From NCBI GenBank assembly GCA_040954595.2, contig CM082590.2, positions 2,356,001 through 2,420,000 on the forward strand: a stretch of 64,000 bases of DNA, given 5' to 3'. The notes beneath the pieces are model-generated. The model had not been told where the DNA came from and made no database searches. It was given only the letters and a program-made list of their open reading frames with translations. The position numbers and the translations under genes are program-made. This DNA is from Balanoglossus misakiensis (Eukaryota; Hemichordata). Shown here one piece after another: positions 25,401-39,078 of this stretch; within the stretch, counting starts at the first letter, position 1, and every line of letters starts with the position of its first letter.

Positions 25401-27210
25401 TGTAAAATTTCCATGGTTGCTTCCAAACAGCCTCGTTTATTTACCGAATTCTGTTGTGAGGCGCAGAACACATAGATAGGCATATGTGCATAAGAAAGTT
25501 TTCCACTATAGACTCTATAGATCGAGAGATAGTTCTAAAATGTCCATGGTTGCTTCCAAACACAGCCTCGTTTGTTTACAAAATTCTGTTGTGATGCGCA
25601 GAACACATATATAGGCCTATGCGCATAAGAACGTTTCCACTAGACTCTGTAGATCGACGGATAGCTGTAAAATTTCCATGGTTGCTTTTAAACAGCCTCG
25701 TTTATTTACCGATTCCTGTTGTGAGGCGCAGAACACATAGATAGGCATATGTGCATAAGAAAGTTTTCCACTATAGACTCTGTAGATCGAGAGATAGTTC
25801 TAAAATGTCCATGGTTGCTACCAAACACAGCCTCGTTTGTTTACAAAATTCTGTTGTGATGCGCAGAACACATATATAGGCCTATGCGCATAAGAACGTT
25901 TCCACTAGACTCTGTAGATCGACGGATAGCTGTAAAATTTCCATGGTTGCTTCCAAACAGCCTCGTTTATTTACCGATTTCTGTTGTGAGGCGCAGAACA
26001 CATGATAGGCCTATGCGCATGAGACATTTTTCCACTAGACTCTGTAGATCGACGGATAGTTGTAAAATTTCATGGTTGCTTCCAAATACAGCCTCGTTTA
26101 TTTACCGATTTCTGTTGTGAGGCGCAGAACACATAGATAGGCCTATGTGCATAAGAAAGTTTTCCACTATAGACTCTGTAGATCGAGAGATAGTTCTAAA
26201 ATGTCCATGGTTGCTTCCAAACACAGCCTCGTTTGTTTACAAAATTCTGTTGTGATGCGCAGAACACATATATAGGCCTATGCGCATAATAACGTTTTCC
26301 ACTAGACTCTGTAGATCGACGGATAGTTGTAAAATTTCCATGGTTGCTTCCAAACAGCCTCGTTTATTTACCGAATTCTGTTGTGAGGCGCAGAACACAT
26401 AGATAGGCATATGTGCATAAGAAAGTTTTCCACTATAGACTCTGTAGATCGAGAGATAGTTCTAAAATGTCCATGGTTGCTACCAAACACAGCCTCGTTT
26501 GTTTACAAAATTCTGTTGTGATGCGCAGAACACATATATAGGCCTATGCGCATAAGAACGTTTCCACTAGACTCTGTAGATCGACGGATAGCTGTAAAAT
26601 TTCATGGTTGCTTCCAAATACAGCCTCGTTTATTTACCGATTTCTGTTGTGATGCGCATAACACATAGATAGGCCTATGCGCATAAGAACGTTTTACACT
26701 AGACTCTGTAGATCGACGGATAGTTGTACAATTTCCATGGTTGCTTCCAAACAGCCTCGTTTATTTACCGATTTCTGTTGTGAGGCGCAGAACACATGAT
26801 AGGCCTATGCGCATAAGACATTTTTCCACTAGACTCTGTAGATCGACGGATAGTTCTAAAAGTTCCATGGTTGCTTCCAAACAGCCTCGTTTATTTACCG
26901 AATTCTGTTGTGAGGCGCAGAGCACGTAATAGGCCTATGCGCATAAGAAAGTTTTCCACCAGACTCTGTAGATCGACGGATAGTTGTACAATTTCCATGG
27001 TTGCTTCCAAACAGCCTCGTTTATTTACCGATTTCTGTTGTGATGCGCAGAACACATAGATAGGCATATGTGCATAATAAAGTTTTCCACTAGACTCTGT
27101 AGATCGAGAGATAGTTCTAACATTTCCATGGTTGCTTCCAAACACAGCCTCGTTTGTTTACAAAATTCTGTTGTGATGCGCAGAACACATATATAGGCCT
27201 ATGCGCATAA
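22278..27210. repeat. 4.9-kb segmental block, copy 1 (copy 2 at 33,883-39,030)
   Basis: This block matches 33,883 onward at offset 11,605 as far as about 26,640, then at offset 11,820 because copy 2 contains an extra 215 bp. Shared markers include the short marker monomer (22,735/34,340), 'cagcttcgttt', 'gagcgcgtaat', 'gactctatagatcg' and 'gcttttaaacag' with 'gattcctg'. It overlaps the segment related to 14.9-18.1 kb, so at least three copies of its core exist. Confidence 0.8.
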
Positions 27211-27925
27211 GAACGTTTCCACTAGACTCTGTAGATCGACGGATAGCTGTAAAATTTCCATGGTTGCTTCCAAACAGCCTCGTTTATTTACCGATTTCTG
27301 TTGTGAGGCGCAGAACACATGATAGGCCTATGCGCATGAGACATTTTTCCACTAGACTCTGTAGATCGACGGATAGTTGTAAAATTTCATGGTTGCTTCC
27401 AAACACAGCCTCATTTGTTTACAAAATTCTGTTGTGATGCGCAGAACACATATATAGGCCTATGCGCATAAGAACGTTTCCACTAGACTCTGTAGATCGA
27501 CGGATAGCTGTAAAATTTCCATGGTTGCTTTTAAACAGCCTCGTTTATTTACCGATTTCTGTTGTGAGGCGCAGAACACATAGATAGGCATATGTGCATA
27601 AGAAAGTTTTCCACTATAGACTCTGTAGATCGAGAGATAGTTCTAAAATGTCCATGGTTGCTACCAAACACAGCCTCGTTTGTTTACAAAATTCTGTTGT
27701 GATGCGCAGAACACATATATAGGCCTATGCGCATAAGAACGTTTCCACTAGACTCTGTAGATCGACGGATAGCTGTAAAATTTCCATGGTTGCTTCCAAA
27801 CAGCCTCGTTTATTTACCGATTTCTGTTGTGAGGCGCAGAACACATGATAGGCCTATGCGCATGAGACATTTTTCCACTAGACTCTGTAGATCGACGGAT
27901 AGTTGTAAAATTTCATGGTTGCTTC
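27138..27925. repeat. 526-bp repeat (4 monomers)
   Basis: Bases 27,138-27,399 match 27,664-27,925. The first copy then continues with 'caaacacagcctcatttg', a change of 'cctcg' to 'cctca' consistent with CpG decay, while the second continues with 'caaatacagcctcg'. Confidence 0.7.
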
Positions 27926-28479
27926 CAAATACAGCCTCGTTTATTTACCGATTTCTGTTGTGAGGCGCAGAACACATAGATAGGCCTATGTGCATAAGAA
28001 AGTTTTCCACTATAGACTCTGTAGATCGAGAGATAGTTCTAAAATGTCCATGGTTGCTTCCAAACACAGCCTCGTTTGTTTACAAAATTCTGTTGTGATG
28101 CGCAGAACACATATATAGGCCTATGCGCATAATAACGTTTTCCACTAGACTCTGTAGATCGACGGATAGTTGTAAAATTTCCATGGTTGCTTCCAAACAG
28201 CCTCGTTTATTTACCGAATTCTGTTGTGAGGCGCAGAACACATAGATAGGCATATGTGCATAAGAAAGTTTTCCACTATAGACTCTGTAGATCGAGAGAT
28301 AGTTCTAAAATGTCCATGGTTGCTACCAAACACAGCCTCGTTTGTTTACAAAATTCTGTTGTGATGCGCAGAACACATATATAGGCCTATGCGCATAAGA
28401 ACGTTTCCACTAGACTCTGTAGATCGACGGATAGCTGTAAAATTTCATGGTTGCTTCCAAATACAGCCTCGTTTATTTA

Positions 28480-28756
28480 CCGATTTCTGTTGTGATGCGC
28501 ATAACACATAGATAGGCCTATGCGCATAAGAACGTTTTACACTAGACTCTGTAGATCGACGGATAGTTGTACAATTTCCATGGTTGCTTCCAAACAGCCT
28601 CGTTTATTTACCGATTTCTGTTGTGATGCGCATAACACATAGATAGGCCTATGCGCATAAGAACGTTTTACACTAGACTCTGTAGATCGACGGATAGTTG
28701 TACAATTTCCATGGTTGCTTCCAAACAGCCTCGTTTATTTACCGATTTCTGTTGTG
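28480..28756. repeat. Single-monomer (131-bp) tandem duplication
   Basis: The monomer with 'gatgcgcataacacatagat', 'aacgttttacactag' and 'gtacaatttcc' occurs twice in a row with period 131. The other copies of this block (about 19,150, 26,650 and 38,470) have it only once. Confidence 0.78.
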
Positions 28757-31700
28757 AGGCGCAGAACACATGATAGGCCTATGCGCATAAGACATTTTTC
28801 CACTAGACTCTGTAGATCGACGGATAGTTCTAAAAGTTCCATGGTTGCTTCCAAACAGCCTCGTTTATTTATCGAATTCTGTTGTGAGGCGCAGAGCACG
28901 TAATAGGCCTATGCGCATAAGAAAGTTTTCCACCAGACTCTGTAGATCGACGGATAGTTGTACAATTTCCATGGTTGCTTCCAAACAGCCTCGTTTATTT
29001 ACCGATTTCTGTTGTGATGCGCAGAACACATAGATAGGCATATGTGCATAATAAAGTTTTCCACTAGACTCTGTAGATCGAGAGATAGTTCTAACATTTC
29101 CATGGTTGCTTCCAAACACAGCCTCGTTTGTTTACAAAATTCTGTTGTGATGCGCAGAACACATAGATAGGCCTATGCGCATATGAACGTTTTCCACTAT
29201 ACTCTGTAGATCGAGAGATAGTTCTAAAATTTCCATGTTTGCTTCCAAACAGCCTCGTTTATTTACGGAATTCTGTTTTGAGGCGCAGAACACATAGATC
29301 GGCATATGTGCATAAGAAAGTTTTCCACTATAGACTCTGTAGATCGAGAGATAGTTCTAAAATGTCCATGGTTGCTTCCAAACACAGCCTCGTTTGTTTA
29401 CAAAATTCTGTTGTGATGCGCAGAACACATATATAGGCCTATGCGCATGAGACATTTTTCCACTAGACTCTGTAGATCGACGGATAGTTGTAAAATTTCA
29501 TGGTTGCTTCCAAATACAGCCTCGTTTATTTACCGATTTCTGTTGTGAGGCGCAGAACACATAGATAGGCATATGTGCATAAGAAAGTTTTCCACTATAG
29601 ACTCTGTAGATCGAGAGATAGTTCTAAAATGTCCATGGTTGCTACCAAACACAGCCTCGTTTGTTTACAAAATTCTGTTGTGATGCGCAGAACACATAGA
29701 TAGGCCTAGGCGCATATGAACGTTTTCCACTATACACTGTAGATCGAGAGATAGTTCTAAAACTTCCATGTTTGCTTCCAAACAGCCTCGTTTATTTGCG
29801 GAATTCTGTTTTGAGGCGCAGAACACATAGATAGGCATATGTGAATAAGAAAGTTTTCCACTATAGACTCTGTAGATCGAGAGATAGTTGTAAAATTTCC
29901 ATGGTTGCTTCCAAACAGCCTCGTTTATTTACCGATTTCTGTTGTGAGGCGCAGAACACATAGATAGGCCTATGCGCATAAAAAACTTTTCAACTTTAGA
30001 TCAACGGATAGTTCTAAAATTTCCATGGTTGTTTCCAAACAGCCTCGTTTATTTACCGAATTCTGTTGTGATGCGTAGAACACATACATATGCCTATGCG
30101 CATAAGAAAGTTTTCCACTAGACTCCGTAGATCGACGAATAGTTCTAAAATGTCCATGGTTGCTTCCAAACAAAGCCTGGTTTGTTTACAAAATTCTGTT
30201 GTGATGCGCAGAACACATAGATAGGCCTATGCGCATATGAACGTTTTCCACTATACTCTGTAGATCGAGAGATAGTTCTAAAATTTTCATGTTTGCTTCC
30301 AAACAGCCTCGTTTATTTACGGAATTCTGTTTTGAGGCGCAGAACACATAGATAGGCCTATGCGCATAAGACATTTTTCCACTAGACTCTGTAGATCGAC
30401 GGATAGCTGTAAAATTTCATGGTTGCTTCCAAATACAGCCTCGTTTATTTACCGATTTCTGTTGTGATGCGCATAACACATAGATAGGCCTATGCGCATA
30501 AGAACGTTTTACACTAGACTCTGTAGATCGACGGATAGTTGTACAATTTCCATGGTTGCTTCCAAACAGCCTCGTTTATTTACGGAATTCTGTTGTGAGG
30601 CGCAGAACACATGATAGGCCTATGCGCATAAGACATTTTTCCACTAGACTCTGTAGATCGACGGATAGTTCTAAAAGTTCCATGGTTGCTTCCAAACAGC
30701 CTCGTTTATTTATCGAATTCTGTTGTGAGGCGCAGAGCACGTAATAGGCCTATGCGCATAAGAAAGTTTTCCACCAGACTCTGTAGATCGACGGATAGTT
30801 GTACAATTTCCATGGTTGCTTCCAAACAGCCTCGTTTATTTACCGATTTCTGTTGTGATGCGCAGAACACATAGATAGGCATATGTGCATAATAAAGTTT
30901 TCCACTAGACTCTGTAGATCGAGAGATAGTCGTAAAATTTCCATGGTTGCTTCCAAACACAGCCTCGTTTGTTTACAAAATTCTGTTGTGACGCGCAGAA
31001 CACATAGATAGGCCTATGCGCATATGAACGTTTTCCACTATACTCTGTAGATCGAGAGATAGTTCTAAAATTTCCATGTTTGCTTCCAAACAGCCTCGTT
31101 TATTTACGGAATTCTGTTTTGAGGCGCAGAACACATAGATCGGCATATGTGCATAAGAAAGTTTTCCACTATAGACTCTGTAGATCGAGAGATAGTTCTA
31201 AAATGTCCATGGTTGCTTCCAAACACAGCCTCGTTTGTTTACAAAATTCTGTTGTGATGCGCAGAACACATATATAGGCCTATGCGCATGAGACATTTTT
31301 CCACTAGACTCTGTAGATCGACGGATAGTTGTAAAATTTCATGGTTGCTTCCAAATACAGCCTCGTTTATTTACCGATTTCTGTTGTGAGGCGCAGAACA
31401 CATAGATAGGCATATGTGCATAAGAAAGTTTTCCACTATAGACTCTGTAGATCGAGAGATAGTTCTAAAATGTCCATGGTTGCTACCAAACACAGCCTCG
31501 TTTGTTTACAAAATTCTGTTGTGATGCGCAGAACACATAGATAGGCCTATGCGCATATGAACGTTTTCCACTATACACTGTAGATCGAGAGATAGTTCTA
31601 AAACTTCCATGTTTGCTTCCAAACAGCCTCGTTTATTTGCGGAATTCTGTTTTGAGGCGCAGAACACATAGATAGGCATATGTGAATAAGAAAGTTTTCC

Positions 31701-32198
31701 ACTATAGACTCTGTAGATCGAGAGATAGTTGTAAAATTTCCATGGTTGCTTCCAAACAGCCTCGTTTATTTACCGATTTCTGTTGTGAGGCGCAGAACAC
31801 ATAGATAGGCCTATGCGCATAAAAAACTTTTCAACTTTAGATCAACGGATAGTTCTAAAATTTCCATGGTTGTTTCCAAACAGCCTCGTTTATTTACCGA
31901 ATTCTGTTGTGATGCGTAGAACACATACATATGCCTATGCGCATAAGAAAGTTTTCCACTAGACTCCGTAGATCGACGAATAGTTCTAAAATGTCCATGG
32001 TTGCTTCCAAACAAAGCCTGGTTTGTTTACAAAATTCTGTTGTGATGCGCAGAACACATAGATAGGCCTATGCGCATATGAACGTTTTCCACTATACTCT
32101 GTAGATCGAGAGATAGTTCTAAAATTTCCATGTTTGCTTCCAAACAGCCTCGTTTATTTACGGAATTCTGTTTTGAGGCGCAGAACACATAGATAGGC
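28752..32198. repeat. 1,841-bp tandem duplication (14 monomers)
   Basis: Bases 28,752-30,357 match 30,593-32,198 at offset 1,841. Small differences include 'ttctaacatttcc' versus 'tcgtaaaatttcc' (about 29,093/30,934), 'gatgcgc' versus 'gacgcgc' (about 30,991), 'cctaggcgc' (about 29,708) versus 'cctatgcgc' and 'ttttcatg' versus 'tttccatg' (about 30,287). Each copy has one short marker monomer. Confidence 0.83.
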
Positions 32199-35100
32199 AT
32201 ATGTGCATAAGAAAGTTTTCCACTATAGACTCTGTACATCGAGAGATAGTTCTAAAATTTCCATGGTTGCTTCCAAACACAGCCTCGTTTGTTTACAAAA
32301 TTCTGTTGTGATGCGCAGAACACATATATAGGCCTATGCGCATAAGAACGTTTTCCACTAGACTCTGTAGATCGACGGATAGTTCTAAAATTTCCATGAT
32401 TGCTTCCAAACAGCCTCGTTTATTTACCGAATTCTGTTGTGAGGCACAGAACACATATATAGGCCTATGTGCATAAGAAAGTTTTCCACTATAGACTCTG
32501 TAGATCGAGAGATAGTTCTAAAATGTCCATGGTTGCTTCCAAACACAGCCTCGTTTGTTTACAAAATTCTTTTGTGATGCGCAGAACACATATATAGGCC
32601 TATGCGCATAAGAACGTTTTCCACTAGACTCTGTAGATCGACGGATAGTTGTAAAATTTCCATGGTTGCTTCCAAACAGCCTCGTTTATTTACCGAATTC
32701 TGTTGTGATGCGTAGAACACATACATATGCCTATGCGCATAAGAAAGTTTTCCACTAGACTCCGTAGATCGACGAATAGTTCTAAAATGTCCATGGTTGC
32801 TTCCAAACAAAGCCTGGTTTGTTTACAAAATTCTGTTGTGATGCGCAGAACACATAGATAGGCCTATGCGCATATGAACGTTTTCCACTATACTCTGTAG
32901 ATCGAGAGATAGTTCTAAAATTTCCATGTTTGCTTCCAAACAGCCTCGTTTATTTACGGAATTCTGTTTTGAGGCGCAGAACACATAGATAGGCCTATGC
33001 GCATAAGACATTTTTCCACTAGACTCTGTAGATCGACGGATAGCTGTAAAATTTCATGGTTGCTTCCAAATACAGCCTCGTTTATTTACCGATTTCTGTT
33101 GTGATGCGCATAACACATAGATAGGCCTATGCGCATAAGAACGTTTTACACTAGACTCTGTAGATCGACGGATAGTTGTACAATTTCCATGGTTGCTTCC
33201 AAACAGCCTCGTTTATTTACGGAATTCTGTTGTGAGGCGCAGAACACATGATAGGCCTATGCGCATAAGACATTTTTCCACTAGACTCTGTAGATCGACG
33301 GATAGTTGTACAATTTCCATGGTTGCTTCCAAACAGCCTCGTTTATTTACCGATTTCTGTTGTGATGCGCAGAACACATAGATAGGCATATGTGCATAAT
33401 AAAGTTTTCCACTAGACTCTGTAGATCGAGAGATAGTTCTAAAATTTCCATGGTTGCTTCCAAACACAGCCTCGTTTGTTTACAAAATTCTGTTGTGACG
33501 CGCAGAACACATAGATAGGCCTATGCGCATATGAACGTTTTCCACTATACTCTGTAGATCGAGAGATAGTTCTAAAATTTCCATGTTTGCTTCCAAACAG
33601 CCTCGTTTATTTACGGAATTCTGTTTTGAGGCGCAGAACACATAGATCGGCATATGTGCATAAGAAAGTTTTCCACTATAGACTCTGTAGATCGAGAGAT
33701 AGTTCTAAAATGTCCATGGTTGCTTCCAAACACAGCCTCGTTTGTTTACAAAATTCTGTTGTGATGCGCAGAACACATATATAGGCCTATGCGCATGAGA
33801 CATTTTTCCACTAGACTCTGTAGATCGACGGATAGTTGTAAAATTTCATGGTTGCTTCCAAATACAGCCTCGTTTATTTACCGATTTCTGTTGTGAGGCG
33901 CAGAACACATAGATAGGCATATGTGCATAAGAAAGTTTTCCACTATAGACTCTGTAGATCGAGAGATAGTTCTAAAATGTCCATGGTTGCTACCAAACAC
34001 AGCCTCGTTTGTTTACAAAATTCTGTTGTGATGCGCAGAACACATAGATAGGCCTATGCGCATATGAACGTTTTCCACTATACACTGTAGATCGAGAGAT
34101 AGTTCTAAAACTTCCATGTTTGCTTCCAAACAGCCTCGTTTATTTGCGGAATTCTGTTTTGAGGCGCAGAACACATAGATAGGCATATGTGAATAAGAAA
34201 GTTTTCCACTATAGACTCTGTAGATCGAGAGATAGTTGTAAAATTTCCATGGTTGCTTCCAAACAGCCTCGTTTATTTACCGATTTCTGTTGTGAGGCGC
34301 AGAACACATAGATAGGCCTATGCGCATAAAAAACTTTTCAACTTTAGATCAACGGATAGTTCTAAAATTTCCATGGTTGTTTCCAAACAGCCTCGTTTAT
34401 TTACCGAATTCTGTTGTGATGCGTAGAACACATACATATGCCTATGCGCATAAGAAAGTTTTCCACTAGACTCCGTAGATCGACGAATAGTTCTAAAATG
34501 TCCATGGTTGCTTCCAAACAAAGCCTGGTTTGTTTACAAAATTCTGTTGTGATGCGCAGAACACATAGATAGGCCTATGCGCATATGAACGTTTTCCACT
34601 ATACTCTGTAGATCGAGAGATAGTTCTAAAATTTCCATGTTTGCTTCCAAACAGCCTCGTTTATTTACGGAATTCTGTTTTGAGGCGCAGAACACATAGA
34701 TAGGCATATGTGCATAAGAAAGTTTTCCACTATAGACTCTGTACATCGAGAGATAGTTCTAAAATTTCCATGGTTGCTTCCAAACACAGCCTCGTTTGTT
34801 TACAAAATTCTGTTGTGATGCGCAGAACACATATATAGGCCTATGCGCATAAGAACGTTTTCCACTAGACTCTGTAGATCGACGGATAGTTCTAAAATTT
34901 CCATGATTGCTTCCAAACAGCCTCGTTTATTTACCGAATTCTGTTGTGAGGCACAGAACACATATATAGGCCTATGTGCATAAGAAAGTTTTCCACTATA
35001 GACTCTGTAGATCGAGAGATAGTTCTAAAATGTCCATGGTTGCTTCCAAACACAGCCTCGTTTGTTTACAAAATTCTTTTGTGATGCGCAGAACACATAT

Positions 35101-35214
35101 ATAGGCCTATGCGCATAAGAACGTTTTCCACTAGACTCTGTAGATCGACGGATAGTTGTAAAATTTCCATGGTTGCTTCCAAACAGCCTCGTTTATTTAC
35201 CGAATTCTGTTGTG
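30776..35214. repeat. 2,507-bp repeated block (about 19 monomers)
   Basis: Bases 30,776-32,707 match 33,283-35,214 at offset 2,507, including 'gtgacgcgcag', 'tagatcggcat', 'gtacatcgagag' and 'ccatgattgc'. Just upstream the alignment with 30,556 changes to 2,637, so the 33.2-kb copy lacks one monomer present at 30.7 kb. Confidence 0.82.
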
Positions 35215-38200
35215 AGGCACAGAACACATAGATAGGCCTATGTGCATAAGAAAGTTTTCCACTATAGACTCTGTAGATCGAGAGATAGTTCTAAAATGTC
35301 CATGGTTGCTTCCAAACACAGCCTCGTTTGTTTGCAAAATTCTGTTGTGATGCGCAGAACACATATATAGGCCTATGCGCATAATAACGTTTTCCACTAG
35401 ACTCTGTAGATCGACGGATAGTTGTAAAATTTCCATGGTTGCTTCCAAACAGCCTCGTTTATTTACCGAATTCTGTTGTGAGGCGCAGAACACATAGATA
35501 GGCATATGTGCATAAGAAAGTTTTCCACTATAGACTCTGTAGATCGAGAGATAGTTCTAAAATGTCCATGGTTGCTACCAAACACAGCCTCGTTTGTTTA
35601 CAAAATTCTGTTGTGATGCGCAGAACACATATATAGGCCTATGCGCATAAGAACGTTTCCACTAGACTCTGTAGATCGACGGATAGCTGTAAAATTTCCA
35701 TGGTTGCTTCCAAACAGCCTCGTTTATTTACCGATTTCTGTTGTGAGGCGCAGAACACATGATAGGCCTATGCGCATGAGACATTTTTCCACTAGACTCT
35801 GTAGATCGACGGATAGTTGTAAAATTTCATGGTTGCTTCCAAATACAGCCTCGTTTATTTACCGATTTCTGTTGTGAGGCGCAGAACACATAGATAGGCC
35901 TATGTGCATAAGAAAGTTTTCCACTATAGACTCTGTAGATCGAGAGATAGTTCTAAAATGTCCATGGTTGCTTCCAAACACAGCCTCGTTTGTTTACAAA
36001 ATTCTGTTGTGATGCGCAGAACACATATATAGGCCTATGCGCATAATAACGTTTTCCACTAGACTCTGTAGATCGACGGATAGTTGTAAAATTTCCATGG
36101 TTGCTTCCAAACAGCCTCGTTTATTTACCGAATTCTGTTGTGAGGCGCAGAACACATAGATAGGCATATGTGCATAAGAAAGTTTTCCACTATAGACTCT
36201 GTAGATCGAGAGATAGTTCTAAAATGTCCATGGTTGCTACCAAACACAGCCTCGTTTGTTTACAAAATTCTGTTGTGATGCGCAGAACACATATATAGGC
36301 CTATGCGCATAAGAAAGTTTCCACTAGACTCTGTAGATCGACGGATTGCTGTAAAATTTCATGGTTGCTTCCAAATACAGCCTCGTTTATTTACCGATTT
36401 CTGTTGTGATGCGCATAACACATAGATAGGCCTATGCGCATAAGAACGTTTTACACTAGACTCTGTAGATCGACGGATAGTTGTACAATTTCCATGGTTG
36501 CTTCCAAACAGCTTCGTTTATTTACCGATTTCTGTTGTGAGGCGCAGAACACATGATAGGCCTATGCGCATGAGACATTTTTCCACTAGACTCTGTAGAT
36601 CGACGGATAGTTCTAAAAGTTCCATGGTTGCTTCCAAACAGCCTCGTTTATTTACCGAATTCTGTTGTGAGGCGCAGAGCGCGTAATAGGCCTACGCGCA
36701 TAAGAAAGTTTTCCACCAGACTCTGTAGATCGACGGATAGTTGTAAAATTTCCATGGTTGCTTCCAAACAGCCTCGTTTATTTACCGATTTCTGTTGTGA
36801 TGCGCAGAACACATAGATAGGCATATGTGCATAATAAAGTTTTCCACTAGACTCTGTAGATCGAGAGATAGTTCTAAAATTTCCATGGTTGCTTCCAAAC
36901 ACAGCCTCGTTTGTTTACAAAATTCTGTTGTGATGCGCAGAACACATATATAGGCCTATGCGCATAATAACGTTTTCCACTAGACTCTGTAGATCGACGG
37001 ATAGTTGTAAAATTTCCATGGTTGCTTCCAAACAGCCTCGTTTATTTACCGAATTCTGTTGTGAGGCGCAGAACACATAGATAGGCATATGTGCATAAGA
37101 AAGTTTTCCACTATAGACTCTATAGATCGAGAGATAGTTCTAAAATGTCCATGGTTGCTTCCAAACACAGCCTCGTTTGTTTACAAAATTCTGTTGTGAT
37201 GCGCAGAACACATATATAGGCCTATGCGCATAAGAACGTTTCCACTAGACTCTGTAGATCGACGGATAGCTGTAAAATTTCCATGGTTGCTTTTAAACAG
37301 CCTCGTTTATTTACCGATTCCTGTTGTGAGGCGCAGAACACATAGATAGGCATATGTGCATAAGAAAGTTTTCCACTATAGACTCTGTAGATCGAGAGAT
37401 AGTTCTAAAATGTCCATGGTTGCTACCAAACACAGCCTCGTTTGTTTACAAAATTCTGTTGTGATGCGCAGAACACATATATAGGCCTATGCGCATAAGA
37501 ACGTTTCCACTAGACTCTGTAGATCGACGGATAGCTGTAAAATTTCCATGGTTGCTTCCAAACAGCCTCGTTTATTTACCGATTTCTGTTGTGAGGCGCA
37601 GAACACATGATAGGCCTATGCGCATGAGACATTTTTCCACTAGACTCTGTAGATCGACGGATAGTTGTAAAATTTCATGGTTGCTTCCAAATACAGCCTC
37701 GTTTATTTACCGATTTCTGTTGTGAGGCGCAGAACACATAGATAGGCCTATGTGCATAAGAAAGTTTTCCACTATAGACTCTGTAGATCGAGAGATAGTT
37801 CTAAAATGTCCATGGTTGCTTCCAAACACAGCCTCGTTTGTTTACAAAATTCTGTTGTGATGCGCAGAACACATATATAGGCCTATGCGCATAATAACGT
37901 TTTCCACTAGACTCTGTAGATCGACGGATAGTTGTAAAATTTCCATGGTTGCTTCCAAACAGCCCTCGTTTATTTACCGAATCTGTTGTGAGGCGCAGAA
38001 CACATAGATAGGCATATGTGCATAAGAAAGTTTTCCACTATAGACTCTGTAGATCGAGAGATAGTTCTAAAATGTCCATGGTTGCTACCAAACACAGCCT
38101 CGTTTGTTTACAAAATTCTGTTGTGATGCGCAGAACACATATATAGGCCTATGCGCATAAGAACGTTTCCACTAGACTCTGTAGATCGACGGATAGCTGT

Positions 38201-39030
38201 AAAATTTCATGGTTGCTTCCAAATACAGCCTCGTTTATTTACCGATTTTCCACTATAGACTCTGTAGATCGAGAGATAGTTCTAAAATGTCCATGGTTGC
38301 TACCAAACACAGCCTCGTTTGTTTACAAAATTCTGTTGTGATGCGCAGAACACATATATAGGCCTATGCGCATAAGAACGTTTCCACTAGACTCTGTAGA
38401 TCGACGGATAGCTGTAAAATTTCATGGTTGCTTCCAAATACAGCCTCGTTTATTTACCGATTTCTGTTGTGATGCGCATAACACATAGATAGGCCTATGC
38501 GCATAAGAACGTTTTACACTAGACTCTGTAGATCGACGGATAGTTGTACAATTTCCATGGTTGCTTCCAAACAGCCTCGTTTATTTACCGATTTCTGTTG
38601 TGAGGCGCAGAACACATGATAGGCCTATGCGCATAAGACATTTTTCCACTAGACTCTGTAGATCGACGGATAGTTCTAAAAGTTCCATGGTTGCTTCCAA
38701 ACAGCCTCGTTTATTTATCGAATTCTGTTGTGAGGCGCAGAGCACGTAATAGGCCTATGCGCATAAGAAAGTTTTCCACCAGACTCTGTAGATCGACGGA
38801 TAGTTGTACAATTTCCATGGTTGCTTCCAAACAGCCTCGTTTATTTACCGATTTCTGTTGTGATGCGCAGAACACATAGATAGGCATATGTGCATAATAA
38901 AGTTTTCCACTAGACTCTGTAGATCGAGAGATAGTTCTAAAATTTCCATGGTTGCTTCCAAACACAGCCTCGTTTGTTTACAAAATTCTGTTGTGATGCG
39001 CAGAACACATATATAGGCCTATGCGCATAA
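33883..39030. repeat. 4.9-kb segmental block, copy 2
   Basis: This is the counterpart of 22,278-27,210. Local differences include 'cctacgcgc' at about 36,691 (CpG created in place of 'cctatgcgc'), 'aagaaagtttcc' at about 36,311, and a paired +1/-1 indel at 37,963-37,983 ('agccctcg' and 'gaatctg'). An internal 215-bp duplication at 38,031-38,460 shifts the alignment. Confidence 0.8.
38031..38460. repeat. 215-bp tandem duplication with an out-of-phase junction
   Basis: Bases 38,031-38,245 match 38,246-38,460. The period is 215 bp, not a multiple of the monomer. At the junction 'ttatttaccgattt' from the first third of a monomer is joined directly to 'tccactatagac' from its last third through a short T run, leaving a truncated monomer of about 80 bp. 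The comparable copy at 26,640 is normal. Confidence 0.88.
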
Positions 39031-39078
39031 TAACGTTTTCCACTAGACTCTGTAGATCGACGGATAGTTGTAAAATTT

